This document shows positions 51,900 to 64,000 of a stretch of 64,000 nt of DNA, one piece after another. The notes under the pieces were generated by a model. It was not told the origin of the DNA and searched no databases. It saw nothing but the letters and a program-made list of their open reading frames with translations. The position numbers and the translations under genes were made by a program. The stretch comes from Hydrogenibacillus sp. (GTDB taxonomy: Bacteria; Bacillota; Bacilli; Thermicanales; DSM-22653): NCBI GenBank assembly GCA_014896255.1, contig JADBKT010000017.1, positions 62,001 to 126,000 of the forward strand. Direction: 5' to 3'. The number at the start of each line of letters is the position of its first letter. Within the stretch, counting starts at the first letter, position 1.

Positions 51900-53417
51900 T
51901 CACGCTCTGTCTTGTAGTTTGACCGTCGCGGGCAAAAACCATACCACAAGCGCGTTGGTGAGCGTGAGCAGAAAGACCGCGATGAACACCGCCTGCATTC
52001 CGCCGGCAAGGGCCTGCACCAAGCCTGCCACATCGGTTTTAAGGCCCATCCCCTGACCGGTGCCCCTAAGCAGCGCATTCAAATCGTCCATGTGCGCCCG
52101 AGCCGCCGCCGGATCGTCTCCTGCGGCCAGGAGCCTGCGATAGACGACCGCGTTCAAGAGCGCGCCGAGCACGGCCCCGCCGAACGTCCCGCCGAACAAA
52201 CGCATGAACAAGTTGTTCGAAGTCGCCGCACCGCGAAGCCGCCAGGGGACGCTGTTTTGAATGGAGACGATGTACGCCGTATTCGTAAAGCCCATCCCCA
52301 TGCCGATGAAAAACGACGCTGCACCGGCGTAAACGGGGCCATACGCCGGGCGGATCAGCGCAAACAAGAGGCCGCCGAGCAGGAGAAAACCGCTCCCGAG
52401 AATCGCCAACTTGCGCGGACCGAAAACAATGAGCAGCCGGCCGGAAAGAAACGAGGCGATCGGCCAACCGACAGACATCGCCGAAAGCGCCAGGCCGGCG
52501 ACTTGCGGGCCGTCTCCGAGCACGCCTTGAATATAACTCGGAAGAAACATCGAAAGGGCGATCATGATCATCCCGGTGACGAATGTCGCTCCGTTGGCCA
52601 CGGCGATCAGCCGGTTTTCCCACAACTCAAGCGGCATCACCGGCTCAACGGCGCGCCGTTCGACGAAAAAGAAAAGAACGGTCGCCGTAAGCGCCAGGGC
52701 GGTCAACGCCCACATCGCGCCGCCGAACCACGGCCAAAACGTGCCGGAAAAAAGGAGGACGCTCATCCACCCGGCGATCGAGGCGAACAACGTGAGCGCG
52801 CCGGCGAAATCGATCGCCGGCTTCGCGCGGACCTCCGGTTCATGCAAGAAGGCGATCACGAGCGCCACCGAGAGGACGCCGACAGGGACGTTGATCCAAA
52901 AAATCCAAGCCCAATGCCAGTGTTCGACGATGAACGCCCCGATGATGGGCCCTGTGACGGCGGAAATGCCCCAGACGCTGGACAGCCATCCCTGGATGCG
53001 CGCCCGCTCCTCCGCCGTGTAAATGTCGCCGACGATCGTCGTCGCGATCGGCATCACGCTCCCGGCGCCGAGCCCTTGAAGCAGGCGAAAGACGATCAAC
53101 CACCCCATCGTCGGCGAAAGGCCGCTTAAGAGTGAACCGGACAAAAAAAGCGCTACCCCGACGGTGTACACCGCCTTGCGCCCGAACAGGTCGGACAGTT
53201 TGCCGAAGATCGGCGTGGTGATGGCCTGCGCCAGCATAAAGCCGGAAAACACCCAGCTCATCCATTGAAATCCGCCGAGATCGCCGACGATCGTCGGCAT
53301 CGCCGTGGAGACGATCGTCGATTCGACGGCGGCCATGAACATGCCGAGCATGACGGCGGCAAGCACGATCGGGCGATGGGTCATTTGGATCTGTTTCCGG
53401 GCGGCCGATTCCGTCAC
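51900..53417 (-). CDS. DHA2-type MFS drug/proton antiporter
   Basis: 505 residues, 14 predicted helices. Motif A-like GKLSDLFGRK after helix 2, motif C-like GWLSSVWGISAVTGPIIGAF in helix 5 (residues about 145-165) and RLLQGLGAGS in helix 4. EmrB/QacA-type exporter; substrate unknown. GTG 53417 behind GGGGGAGGGG. Divergent from a LysR gene with overlapping promoters, so this regulator may control it. Confidence 0.92.
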   Translation of the reverse strand: MTESAARKQIQMTHRPIVLAAVMLGMFMAAVESTIVSTAMPTIVGDLGGFQWMSWVFSGFMLAQAITTPIFGKLSDLFGRKAVYTVGVALFLSGSLLSGLSPTMGWLIVFRLLQGLGAGSVMPIATTIVGDIYTAEERARIQGWLSSVWGISAVTGPIIGAFIVEHWHWAWIFWINVPVGVLSVALVIAFLHEPEVRAKPAIDFAGALTLFASIAGWMSVLLFSGTFWPWFGGAMWALTALALTATVLFFFVERRAVEPVMPLELWENRLIAVANGATFVTGMIMIALSMFLPSYIQGVLGDGPQVAGLALSAMSVGWPIASFLSGRLLIVFGPRKLAILGSGFLLLGGLLFALIRPAYGPVYAGAASFFIGMGMGFTNTAYIVSIQNSVPWRLRGAATSNNLFMRLFGGTFGGAVLGALLNAVVYRRLLAAGDDPAAARAHMDDLNALLRGTGQGMGLKTDVAGLVQALAGGMQAVFIAVFLLTLTNALVVWFLPATVKLQDRA

Positions 53418-53489
53418 GCGCTCACCCCTCCCCCAAAGCTTCAACCGGATCAAAGTTTAGGCGCTCGAATCAATGCGTTGAACACCGGC

Positions 53490-53518
53490 ATTTTATCATA
53501 CTCCGCCGCCGGTTTGAA
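53490..53518 (-). promoter_or_regulatory. Sigma-A promoter of the MFS gene
   Basis: Minus strand: TTCAAA (53518-53513), 17 bp, TAAAAT (53495-53490). Its -35 occupies nearly the same bases as the -35 of the divergent LysR promoter. Confidence 0.5.
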
Positions 53519-53543
53519 GCTCCGCCGGGAGAACCGGTACAAT
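53514..53543 (+). promoter_or_regulatory. Sigma-A promoter of the LysR gene
   Basis: TTGAAG (53514-53519), 18 bp, TACAAT (53538-53543). The -35 hexamer overlaps the -35 of the opposite promoter by 5 bp. Confidence 0.65.
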
Positions 53544-53608
53544 AGCCATGAGAACGTAAGCCGCAAGAGACCGGTTCGGCGTTCGAAGGTGAGGCAGGGG
53601 ACCAGCCG

Positions 53609-54565
53609 ATGGAACTCACGCAAATCCGCTATTTTGTCGAAGTCGCCCGCCGCGAGCACGTGACGGAAGCGGCGTACGCGCTGAACGTCGCCCAGTCGGC
53701 GATCAGCCGCCAAATTCAAAATCTCGAAGACGAACTCGGCGTCGCGCTCTTCGTGCGCGACGGCCGGCGGGTGCGTCTGACCGCCGCAGGCAGCGTCCTG
53801 CTCGAACATATGGAAAACGTGTTGCGCGAGGTCGAGGCGGCGAAAATGCGCCTCGACAACCTGATGAATCCCGACGCCGGGCGCATTCGCCTGGGCTTTC
53901 CGTCCAGCCTGGCAAGCTACATGTTGCCGACGATCCTCTCCGCTTACCGCCGCGTCCACCCGAAGACGGCGTTCGAACTGCGCCAGGGGATGATCAAAGA
54001 CTTGCTCGACGGCGTGCATCATCAAACGCTCGATCTCGCCTTCGTCACGCCGCTGCCGCGAGACGACCGGCGCTTTGACGGTTTCATCCTGTTCGATGAA
54101 GCGATGTATGCGCTCATTCCGGCCGACGATGCGCCGGCTTACGCCGTCCGGGTCAAAGGAGCGAACCCGGGCGGCGACCTCTACGGCCCGGGCGGTCACG
54201 GCATCTCCCTCGCCGCCCTCAAAGACGCGCCGTTTATTCTCTTCCGGCCGGGGATGCTCCTTCGCGCCATCGTCGACGACGCCGCGCGGGCCGTCGGCTT
54301 TACGCCGAAGGTCGCCTTCGAGGGCGAAGAAATGGAGACGCTCAAAGGGCTCGTGGCGGCCGGTCTGGGGGTGACCGTCCTGCCGGAAGTGAGTCTCATC
54401 GAAAACGTCCCTCGCGGCGCGGTCAAAGTGCCGATCACCGAACCGCCGATGCGCCGGGCGGTGGGCGTCGTCTACTCCACCGCCCGCCCGCGGACGCCGG
54501 CGGAAGAAGCTTTCCTCGATTTTTTGAAAAGCTTCTTTCGCCAATTTCGCCATTTCGGCTCGTGA
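53609..54565 (+). CDS. LysR-family transcriptional regulator, GltC-like
   Basis: 318 residues. N-terminal winged HTH (1-60, ELTQIRYFVEVARREHVTEAA, VAQSAISRQIQNLEDELG) and substrate-binding domain with IRLGFPSSLASYMLPTI. The first 130 residues look strikingly like B. subtilis GltC, activator of glutamate synthase, but no gltAB is in the window; the divergent target is an MFS exporter, so the effector and target may differ. A 15-residue Gly-rich insert sits near 185-200. Its stop lies about 40 bp before the argH stop (convergent). Confidence 0.9.
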   Translation: MELTQIRYFVEVARREHVTEAAYALNVAQSAISRQIQNLEDELGVALFVRDGRRVRLTAAGSVLLEHMENVLREVEAAKMRLDNLMNPDAGRIRLGFPSSLASYMLPTILSAYRRVHPKTAFELRQGMIKDLLDGVHHQTLDLAFVTPLPRDDRRFDGFILFDEAMYALIPADDAPAYAVRVKGANPGGDLYGPGGHGISLAALKDAPFILFRPGMLLRAIVDDAARAVGFTPKVAFEGEEMETLKGLVAAGLGVTVLPEVSLIENVPRGAVKVPITEPPMRRAVGVVYSTARPRTPAEEAFLDFLKSFFRQFRHFGS

Positions 54566-54605
54566 GCACGAGCGCGTGTCCTTGCCCCGAGACCCAGGCA
54601 GCCGG

Positions 54606-56033
54606 TCATCCTGTTTGGCCCGCTCGGCACGGACGGGAGCCGTGCACGGTCCGAGCGGCCGCAAGCTGCCGGCGCACTTCGTCGAATCCCGTTCCGCCGA
54701 AGCTCGTCCGGCGGGCGACCGCCCGTACGGGATCGAGGGCCGTATAGACATCTTCGGCGATGAGCGGCGAAGCGGCGCGAAGTTCCTGGAGCGACAGCGC
54801 CTGAAGCGGCACCCCCCGCGCTTGGGCCTCCCGCACGAGGCGCCCGACGATCGCATGCGCCTCGCGAAAGGGCATGCCGCGGGCGGCCAGATAATCGGCA
54901 AGCTCGGTGGCGTTGGCAAAGCTTTGCTCGACCGCCCGACGCATCACCTCCGGGCGGAAGGTCAGCCTTTCGATGAGCGGCGGCAAGACGCCGAGCACGA
55001 GATCGAGGGTCTCGACCGTGTCGAACAACCCTTCTTTATCTTCTTGCATGTCTTTGTTGTAAGCCAGCGGCAGGCCTTTGAGGACCGTCAAAAGCGCCAG
55101 GAGATGACCGAAGACGCGGCCGCTTTTTCCGCGTACGAGCTCAAAGACGTCCGGGTTTTTCTTTTGCGGCATGATGCTCGAGCCGGTGGCAAAAGCGTCC
55201 GGAAGCTCGACAAACCCGAATTCGTCCGACGACCACATGATGAACTCCTCGGCCAGCCGCGAAAGATGCATCATGAGCGTCGCGGCGGCGAACATGAAGT
55301 CGAGCACAAAATCGCGGTCGGAGACGGCGTCGATGCTGTTTTCGTACAGGCCTGCAAGTCCGAGCAACTCGGCGGTGCGCCGCCGATCGATCGGAAAAGT
55401 CGTTCCGGCGAGCGCACCGGCACCGAGCGGCGAGACATCGGCCGCCGCGTGCGCGGCGCAAAAGCGCCGGACGTCGCGTTCGAGCATCCAGAAATAGGCG
55501 AGCAAATGATGGGCGAGCGACACCGGCTGCGCCCGCTTTAAATGCGTATAGCCCGGAAGGATCGTCTCCACGTGCGCTTCCGCTTGTTTTAAGAGCGCGG
55601 CCTGCAGCGCGCGGATTTGCTCCATCGCCGCGTTCGCCGCGCGACGGACGAAAAGATGCATATCGAGGGCCACCTGATCGTTCCGGCTGCGCGCGGTGTG
55701 CAACTTTCCGCCGACGGGACCGACGCGTTCGATGAGCAGCCGCTCGATGTTCATGTGGATGTCTTCGTCCGCCGTTTGGTAGGTGAGCGCCCCGCGTTCG
55801 GCATCGGCACGCAGCGACTTCAAGCCGGCGACGATCGCCTTCGCCTCTTCCGGCGAGATGATGCCGACCTCCCCGAGCATCGTGGCATGGGCGATGCTCC
55901 CGTCGATGTCTTCCAGAACGAGCTTTTGATCAAAACCGATCGACGCATTCAAGGCGTGGACCCGCGCGTCCGTCTCTTCAGCAAAACGCCCGCCCCACAG
56001 GCGGGCGTTGGAACCGTTGTCCGCATGGTTCAT
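54606..56033 (-). CDS. argH: Argininosuccinate lyase
   Basis: Last step of arginine synthesis: argininosuccinate to arginine and fumarate. 475 residues from ATG 56033; RLWGGRF start, [13 protein letters not shown], and signature [12 protein letters not shown]. The start is uncertain: GAAGGAA is 15 nt upstream, an ATG eight codons earlier (56057) and a TTG (56093) that overlaps the argG stop are alternatives. The extra N-terminus would be encoded by a GACGAT repeat. C-terminal tail of about 15 residues is not conserved. Confidence 0.94.
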   Translation of the reverse strand: MNHADNGSNARLWGGRFAEETDARVHALNASIGFDQKLVLEDIDGSIAHATMLGEVGIISPEEAKAIVAGLKSLRADAERGALTYQTADEDIHMNIERLLIERVGPVGGKLHTARSRNDQVALDMHLFVRRAANAAMEQIRALQAALLKQAEAHVETILPGYTHLKRAQPVSLAHHLLAYFWMLERDVRRFCAAHAAADVSPLGAGALAGTTFPIDRRRTAELLGLAGLYENSIDAVSDRDFVLDFMFAAATLMMHLSRLAEEFIMWSSDEFGFVELPDAFATGSSIMPQKKNPDVFELVRGKSGRVFGHLLALLTVLKGLPLAYNKDMQEDKEGLFDTVETLDLVLGVLPPLIERLTFRPEVMRRAVEQSFANATELADYLAARGMPFREAHAIVGRLVREAQARGVPLQALSLQELRAASPLIAEDVYTALDPVRAVARRTSFGGTGFDEVRRQLAAARTVHGSRPCRAGQTG

Positions 56034-56053
56034 CGGATGGCCATCACGTTCCT

Positions 56054-56100
56054 TCATTCCATCGTCCACTCGATCGTCCAATCGTCCCTTCAATCGTCGC
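56054..56100 (-). repeat. GACGAT direct repeats at the argG-argH junction
   Basis: Four GACGAT copies on the minus strand (plus-strand ATCGTC at 56061, 56073, 56081 and 56093; spacings 12, 8, 12) within longer GGACGATNGA units. They span the argG stop and the possible argH starts, so copy number could alter argH start choice or coupling. Confidence 0.55.
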
Positions 56101-57337
56101 TTACGTGCAAGGCCGGCTCCGGCGGCGCATCGTTTACCGCCGCGCCGCTTTCGACTTCACGATACACCTTCGTCGAAAGCCCCCACAGTTTGATGAAGCC
56201 GACCGCCGCATGATGATCGAATGCGTCGCCCTTCGAATATGTCGCCAGCGCCTCGTTGTACAGGCTGCGCGGCGCCTTGCGCGCGACGGCTTTGACCGTG
56301 CCCTTATACAGCTTGAGCCGCACGGTGCCCGTCACGGGTTTTTGCGTCTCCTCGATGAAGGCCATGAGCGCCGCCCGAAGCGGAGAGTACCAGAGCCCGT
56401 CGTAGATGAGGCGGGAGAGCTGTTGCTCGATCAGCGGCTTGAAATGGAGCACTTCGCGCGGCAGCGTCAAAAACTCGAGCGAGCGGTGCGCTTCGATGAT
56501 GATCACCGCCGCCGGCGCTTCGTACACCTCACGAGATTTGATGCCGACGAGACGGTCTTCGATGTGGTCGATGCGCCCGACGCCATGCTCGCCGCCCAGG
56601 ACGTTCAGCGTCTCGATGAGCTGTACGAGATCCAGCGGTTTCCCGTTTACGGCGACCGGGACACCGGATTCGAAGTCGATGTCCACATATGCCGGCTCGT
56701 CCGGGGCGGCTTCCGGCGCTTTCGTCCAGGCGTACGCCGCCTCCGGCGCTTCACGCCACGGATCTTCGAGCACGCCCGCTTCGCAGGTGCGGCCCCAGAT
56801 GTTGGCGTCGATCGAGAACGGATTGTCCAGATCGACCGGAACGGGAATGCCGTGCGCCGCCGCGTAGGCGATCTCTTCATCGCGCGTCATCCGCCATTCG
56901 CGCACCGGCGCGACGACCGTCATCCCCGGTGCGAGCGCCTGAATGGAGACCTCAAAGCGCACCTGGTCGTTGCCCTTGCCCGTCGAACCGTGGGCCACCG
57001 CTGAGGCGCCGTACGCCTTCGCCGTCTCCACGAGGTGCTTGGCGATGAGCGGGCGCGAGAGCGCCGAGATGAGCGGGTAGACGCCCTGATAGAGGGCGTT
57101 GGCCTTGATCGCCGGGACGATGAAATCGCGGGCAAACTCCGTTTTGACGTCTTTGACGATGGCCTCGACGGCGCCGACTTTGAGCGCCTTTTCTTTTAAA
57201 AACCGGATGTCCTTCCCTTCCCCGACGTCGAGGCTTAAAGCGATGACTTCATAGCCGTACTTTTCCTCCAGCCACTTGATCGAGACCGACGTGTCCAGCC
57301 CGCCGGAATAGGCGAGGACGATTTTGGGCTGTGCCAT
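56090..57337 (-). CDS. argG: Argininosuccinate synthase
   Basis: 415 residues. [10 protein letters not shown] (PP-loop), [12 protein letters not shown] and the SGVPVAVNG segment are typical. ATP-dependent joining of citrulline and aspartate. ATG 57337 with GGGGAGTGGAG; a GTG three codons earlier is possible. Followed immediately by argH. Confidence 0.96.
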   Translation of the reverse strand: MAQPKIVLAYSGGLDTSVSIKWLEEKYGYEVIALSLDVGEGKDIRFLKEKALKVGAVEAIVKDVKTEFARDFIVPAIKANALYQGVYPLISALSRPLIAKHLVETAKAYGASAVAHGSTGKGNDQVRFEVSIQALAPGMTVVAPVREWRMTRDEEIAYAAAHGIPVPVDLDNPFSIDANIWGRTCEAGVLEDPWREAPEAAYAWTKAPEAAPDEPAYVDIDFESGVPVAVNGKPLDLVQLIETLNVLGGEHGVGRIDHIEDRLVGIKSREVYEAPAAVIIIEAHRSLEFLTLPREVLHFKPLIEQQLSRLIYDGLWYSPLRAALMAFIEETQKPVTGTVRLKLYKGTVKAVARKAPRSLYNEALATYSKGDAFDHHAAVGFIKLWGLSTKVYREVESGAAVNDAPPEPALHVSDD

Positions 57338-57401
57338 TTTCTCCACTCCCCTTCATGCGTATTCGACGCTTGTTCATGACGTTGAGGCATGATCATGACG
57401 C

Positions 57402-58379
57402 TTACAGAGACGATGAAAGATGGGCGATCGGTTGAGATACGCCAAAGAGATGGAGCAGAATCGCCTTATGCGCATGCAGCCGGTTTTCCGCTTCATCGAA
57501 GACGACGGAGCGCGGACCGTCGATGATCTCCGTCGTCACTTCTTCGCCGCGATGCGCCGGCAGGCAGTGCATGAAAATCGCCTCGGGATCCGTAAGGCGC
57601 ATGAGCGCGGCGTTCACCTGATAGGGCAAAAGCGCCGTTCGCCGCGCCTCCGACTCCGCCTCCCGGCCCATACTCGTCCAGACATCGGTGATGACCACAT
57701 CCCGGGCGTAGACCGCCTCTTCCGGCGACTCGACGACGGCGATCTTCGCTCCCGTGCGCTTCGCCGTCTCGTAGGCAAAGCCCAGAACCGACGCATCGGG
57801 AGCGTACGCTTTGGGCGAAGCGACGGCGAGGTCGAGGCCGAGCAGCGCGGCCGCTTCCAACCACGAGTGGGTGACGTTGTTGTTGCCGTCGCCGACGTAG
57901 GCGATGCGCACGCCGTTCAGCGTCCCTTTGTGTTCGAGCACGGTGAGCAGATCGGCGATGATCTGTGTCGGGTGATGCAGATCCGTAAGCCCGTTGATCA
58001 CCGGCACCGTCGACGCTTCGGCGAAGGTTTTAAGACGCGCGTGTGACGTGGTCCGGATCATCACCGCATCGACATAGCGCGACAGGACCTTCGCCGTATC
58101 CGCAAGCGGTTCGCCGCGGCCGAGCTGCAGGTCGTCGGCGCTGAGCACGATGGCCCGGCCGCCGAGCTCCATCATGCCCACTTCAAACGACACGCGCGTG
58201 CGCGTCGACGGTTTTTCGAAGATCATCGCCAACGTCCGATCGGCAAGCGGCATATGGATCGCCGGATCGTCCGCGACGGAACGCTTCCTCGCCCGCGCCG
58301 CTTTGAGCTTTTTGGAGAGGTAGACGACGTGCTCAAGCTCCTCGGCCGACCAATCGGATATTTTGAGAAAATGCGCCAA
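57402..58379 (-). CDS. argF: Ornithine carbamoyltransferase
   Basis: 325 residues. STRTR (carbamoyl phosphate), DLHHPTQ, and HCLPAHRG (ornithine) motifs. Makes citrulline from ornithine and the carbamoyl phosphate that CarB supplies. TTG start with AAAGGAG 9 nt upstream. Head of argF-argG-argH, driven by a promoter overlapped by an ARG box. Confidence 0.96.
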   Translation of the reverse strand: MAHFLKISDWSAEELEHVVYLSKKLKAARARKRSVADDPAIHMPLADRTLAMIFEKPSTRTRVSFEVGMMELGGRAIVLSADDLQLGRGEPLADTAKVLSRYVDAVMIRTTSHARLKTFAEASTVPVINGLTDLHHPTQIIADLLTVLEHKGTLNGVRIAYVGDGNNNVTHSWLEAAALLGLDLAVASPKAYAPDASVLGFAYETAKRTGAKIAVVESPEEAVYARDVVITDVWTSMGREAESEARRTALLPYQVNAALMRLTDPEAIFMHCLPAHRGEEVTTEIIDGPRSVVFDEAENRLHAHKAILLHLFGVSQPIAHLSSSL

Positions 58380-58429
58380 CCTCCGTCTCTCCTTTGACCG
58401 GTTCTCCCGTTTTCAACCCGCATGTTTTG

Positions 58430-58458
58430 ATTATACGAGTATGTGGATAAATATACAA
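58430..58458 (-). promoter_or_regulatory. Sigma-A promoter of argF-argG-argH
   Basis: Minus strand: TTGTAT (58458-58453), 17 bp, TATAAT (58435-58430). Confidence 0.72.
58444..58457. promoter_or_regulatory. ARG box (ArgR operator)
   Basis: TGTATATTTATCCA on the minus strand matches the ARG box TGAAT-wwww-ATTCA at eight of ten arm positions and all four centre positions. It overlaps the -35 of the argF promoter, so ArgR binding should repress. Confidence 0.65.
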
Positions 58459-58547
58459 CCGTTTTCCGATGCATGTTATGCACCGGATAGGAGCGGTTTT
58501 TATTTCCTGCTGAAAATGTTGTAAGATGTCCACAGGAGGCGTTGCAA

Positions 58548-59399
58548 ATGGATCTTTTGCGTTCATTGGAAGCGTGCAAACTGATCGTCTTTGACTTGGA
58601 CGGCACGCTCTACGAAGAGACGCACCACTTCGATTACTACGCCGAACAGATCGCCGCGCGGCTGCCTGAAGCGGCGCGAAACGATTTTTGGCGCGACTAT
58701 CGCGACGCGCTGGACGGTCGACATACGCTCCGCATCGGGCGCGCCTACGACGCCGCACATGACCTGATCCTCGCACACCGCCGCGGGCGCGTGACGGACG
58801 CCTGGCATTGGGACGGCGCGCCGCTTTCCGCGACAGAAGTCGAACAACGCTATCCGGAACCGCTCACCTTCGACCGCAAGGAATTGCTGAATGTCGGCGA
58901 TCAATGGTGGCTGCCGGCGAGCGTCGCCGTCCATTACGGCATCGCGGAAAAGGCGCTCGGCGAAGCATTTTTGGCCACCCGCGACTTTATGCAAAGCGAA
59001 GCTTTCCACATGCGCCCCATCCCCGGCCTCTTCGAGTGGATTGACGCCTTCCGCGTCCACGGCGGAAAAACGGCGCTCATGACCAACAGCCCGGAGCCGG
59101 ACAGCCGGACGATTTTAAAAAAGCTTGGACTCGATCAAGCGTTTGATGCGCTCATTTTCTGGGCCGAAAAACCGCTCAAAACGGAAGCCCATCTCAGGGC
59201 GCTGCTCGAACGGTTTCAAGTCGCCCCGACGGACGCCGCCAGCGTCGGCGACAATTGGCAGAACGACATCGCCCCGGCGCGCCGTTTGGGGATGAAGACC
59301 GTCTACATCGACGCCTTCGGCCTGGCCGAGGGAGACGACGCCGACTGGATCCTCCCTTCGCTTAGAACCGCCTTCGCCGCCGGTGAACGACGAATATAG
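58548..59399 (+). CDS. HAD-superfamily hydrolase
   Basis: 283 residues. Asp16 and Asp18 (DLDGTLY), MTNSP (motif II), Lys in EKPLKTE and VGDNWQND (motif IV): a complete phosphatase core with a helical cap (about 25-150). Likely a small-metabolite phosphatase; substrate unknown. ATG 58548 because GGAGG lies 8 nt before; TTG six nt earlier is weaker. Opposite in direction to the surrounding arg genes. Confidence 0.9.
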   Translation: MDLLRSLEACKLIVFDLDGTLYEETHHFDYYAEQIAARLPEAARNDFWRDYRDALDGRHTLRIGRAYDAAHDLILAHRRGRVTDAWHWDGAPLSATEVEQRYPEPLTFDRKELLNVGDQWWLPASVAVHYGIAEKALGEAFLATRDFMQSEAFHMRPIPGLFEWIDAFRVHGGKTALMTNSPEPDSRTILKKLGLDQAFDALIFWAEKPLKTEAHLRALLERFQVAPTDAASVGDNWQNDIAPARRLGMKTVYIDAFGLAEGDDADWILPSLRTAFAAGERRI

Positions 59400-59403
59400 A
59401 GAA

Positions 59404-59445
59404 TGAAGAAAACCAGGCGCTGCCCCGGAACAGGGCGGCGCCTGG
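59404..59445 (-). terminator. Terminator of argD-carB
   Basis: Minus strand CCAGGCGCCGCCC (59445 down), loop, GGGCAGCGCCTGG (to 59413), then TTTTCTTC. It lies between carB and the 3' end of the HAD gene. Confidence 0.7.
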
Positions 59446-59463
59446 TACACCATCGCGCGTCTT

Positions 59464-62913
<3,450 letters not shown>

Positions 62914-62991
62914 GCGTCGCGACTCTCCTCTCCGCCATCCGCATCCGTCCATCGGCGATACGGCTGCCTAAAGCATCCATCAACCCGGCGT

Positions 62992-64000
62992 TCACCGTTC
63001 GCCTGGGCGCGCTTTTTCCGCCGCGCGTTTTTGCAGAACGCGGTCCAAGGCGTCCAAAAAAGCGGCGATCTCTTCATCGGACACCGTCAGCGGAGGCAAA
63101 ATGCGCATCACATTCGTCCCGGCGGTCAACACGAGCACGCCTTCCTCCCGCAGGAGATCGACATAACGCCGGGCCCCTTCCGGAAACGACAAACCGAGCA
63201 ACAGTCCCCGGCCCCGTACGCCGACGTCCGGGTGCCCGGAGGCGAGCGACCGAAGCCCGCCTAAAAGCGCCTCGCCCTTTTGCCGGACGTGGGCCAAAAA
63301 CGCCGGGTCGTCTATGATCGTGAGCACCGCCTCCGCCGCCGCCATGGCCAGGGCACCGCCGCCGAACGTCGAGCCGTGCGTGCCGGGCGTAAAGACGCGG
63401 GCCACCGCTTCTTTGGCGAGCAGCGCGCCGATCGGAAAGCCGGAACCCAAGCCTTTCGCCAGCGTCATGACGTCCGGTTCAAAACCGTACTGCTGGTAGG
63501 CGAAAAGCGTCCCCGTGCGGCCCATGCCCGTCTGCACTTCATCGACGACGATGAGCGCCTGATGCGCCCGAGCGCGCGCGACGAGCGCCTGAACCCACGA
63601 TTCATCGGCCGGAGTCACGCCGCCTTCGCCCTGGACGAGCTCCAGGATGACGGCGATCGTCCCCGCGTCGATCGCCTGAAGCGACGCCGTGTCGTTGTAC
63701 GGCAAAAAGCGAAAGCCGGGGAGCATCGGCCCGAAACCGTCGTGCAGGGCCGGCTGGCCGGTCGCCGACAGCGCCCCCATCGTCCGCCCGTGGAACGAAC
63801 GTTCAAAGGCGACGATCGTCCCCCCCTCGATCCCCCGCACATCGCGGGCGTAACGGCGGACGAGCTTGATCGCCGCTTCGTTCGCTTCCGTTCCGCTGTT
63901 GACGAACAAGACGCGGTCGGCAAAGCTCGCCCGGACGAGCCGGGCGGCGACCGCTTCCTGAAGCGGACTTTCGAAGACATTCGACGTATGCCAGAGCGTC
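62992..64000 (-). CDS. argD: Acetylornithine aminotransferase (5' end cut by window edge)
   Basis: PLP-dependent class III transaminase making acetylornithine. About 335 residues are visible, starting mid-protein (TLWHTSNVFESPLQ, FADRVLFVNSGTEANEAAIKL). VVDEVQTGMGRTG is the cofactor region and LAKGLGSGFPIG has the Schiff-base lysine. Gene continues to the right. Followed by carB after 78 bp on the same strand. Confidence 0.95.
   Translation of the reverse strand, partial: TLWHTSNVFESPLQEAVAARLVRASFADRVLFVNSGTEANEAAIKLVRRYARDVRGIEGGTIVAFERSFHGRTMGALSATGQPALHDGFGPMLPGFRFLPYNDTASLQAIDAGTIAVILELVQGEGGVTPADESWVQALVARARAHQALIVVDEVQTGMGRTGTLFAYQQYGFEPDVMTLAKGLGSGFPIGALLAKEAVARVFTPGTHGSTFGGGALAMAAAEAVLTIIDDPAFLAHVRQKGEALLGGLRSLASGHPDVGVRGRGLLLGLSFPEGARRYVDLLREEGVLVLTAGTNVMRILPPLTVSDEEIAAFLDALDRVLQKRAAEKARPGER

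Noticed and set aside
54606-56033. Possible fusion of argH C-terminus with an extra domain
   Set aside because: The tail after the conserved end is only about 15 residues of low-complexity sequence.

Overview
The window comes from a GC-rich, endospore-forming member of the Bacillales. Spore genes are present (spo0A, spoIVB, the complete spoIIIA operon, spoIIM), and long runs of gene order match the Bacillus subtilis spo0A-to-mntR and fur/xerD/deoB neighbourhoods. High GC, frequent GTG/TTG starts and many antisense shadow ORFs would suit a thermophile such as Hydrogenibacillus, but that genus guess is inference.

Layout. 1-4617: a truncated DPM1-like glycosyltransferase, a large membrane glycosyltransferase, a wrecked UbiA-type prenyltransferase gene and an unrecognised 510-aa protein. 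4671-6429: a short-chain dehydrogenase, then a TPP riboswitch controlling tenA. 6446-12891 (minus strand): spoIIM, fur, ald, yqzK, xerD, deoB, pdp. 12945-13023: small SRP RNA on the plus strand. 12997-15987: motA, motB and a DUF3866 protein. 16178-22251: a branched-chain keto-acid dehydrogenase operon (bcd, lpd, E1 alpha, E1 beta, E2) behind a promoter with a cre site, divergent from a YqzF-like gene. 22817-25657: a SteA-type protein, a GT2 and a MraY/WecA-like membrane protein. 25733-41092: accB, accC, amaP, DUF2273, nusB, a TsaD-like gene, folD, xseA, xseB, ispA, dxs, tlyA, argR, recN, spoIVB, spo0A, in B. subtilis order apart from the Asp23/YqhY and TsaD-like differences. 41221-46658: spoIIIAA-AH. 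46785-51417: yqhR, aroQ, Xaa-Pro peptidase, efp, then a cytochrome c lipoprotein, an MBL hydrolase and mntR. 51609-54565: a small unknown protein, a DHA2 exporter and a divergent GltC-like LysR regulator. 54606-64000: argD (partial), carB, argF, argG, argH, with a HAD hydrolase gene inserted in the opposite direction.

Working together. The spoIIIA-SpoIVB-Spo0A-SpoIIM set covers entry into sporulation, engulfment and the mother-cell/forespore channel. The acc, dxs and ispA genes supply malonyl-CoA and isoprenoids, and the bkd operon converts branched-chain amino acids to acyl-CoA primers for branched fatty acids. ArgR (30.4 kb) probably acts on the arginine genes at 54-64 kb: a convincing ARG box overlaps the argF promoter. 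Several control regions are readable directly: sigma-A promoters for fur, ald, tenA, bcd, amaP, argF and the LysR gene, a sigma-H promoter with three 0A boxes at spo0A, and a sigma-D-like promoter at motA. I saw no insertion sequence, prophage, tRNA, rRNA or CRISPR array, and no gene-free stretch longer than about 210 bases. I found no clear new multi-gene system. The best candidates for new biology are the unknown 510-aa protein, the SteA/GT2/MraY-like module next to spo0A, the TsaD-like paralogue and the SRP RNA/DUF3866 overlap.
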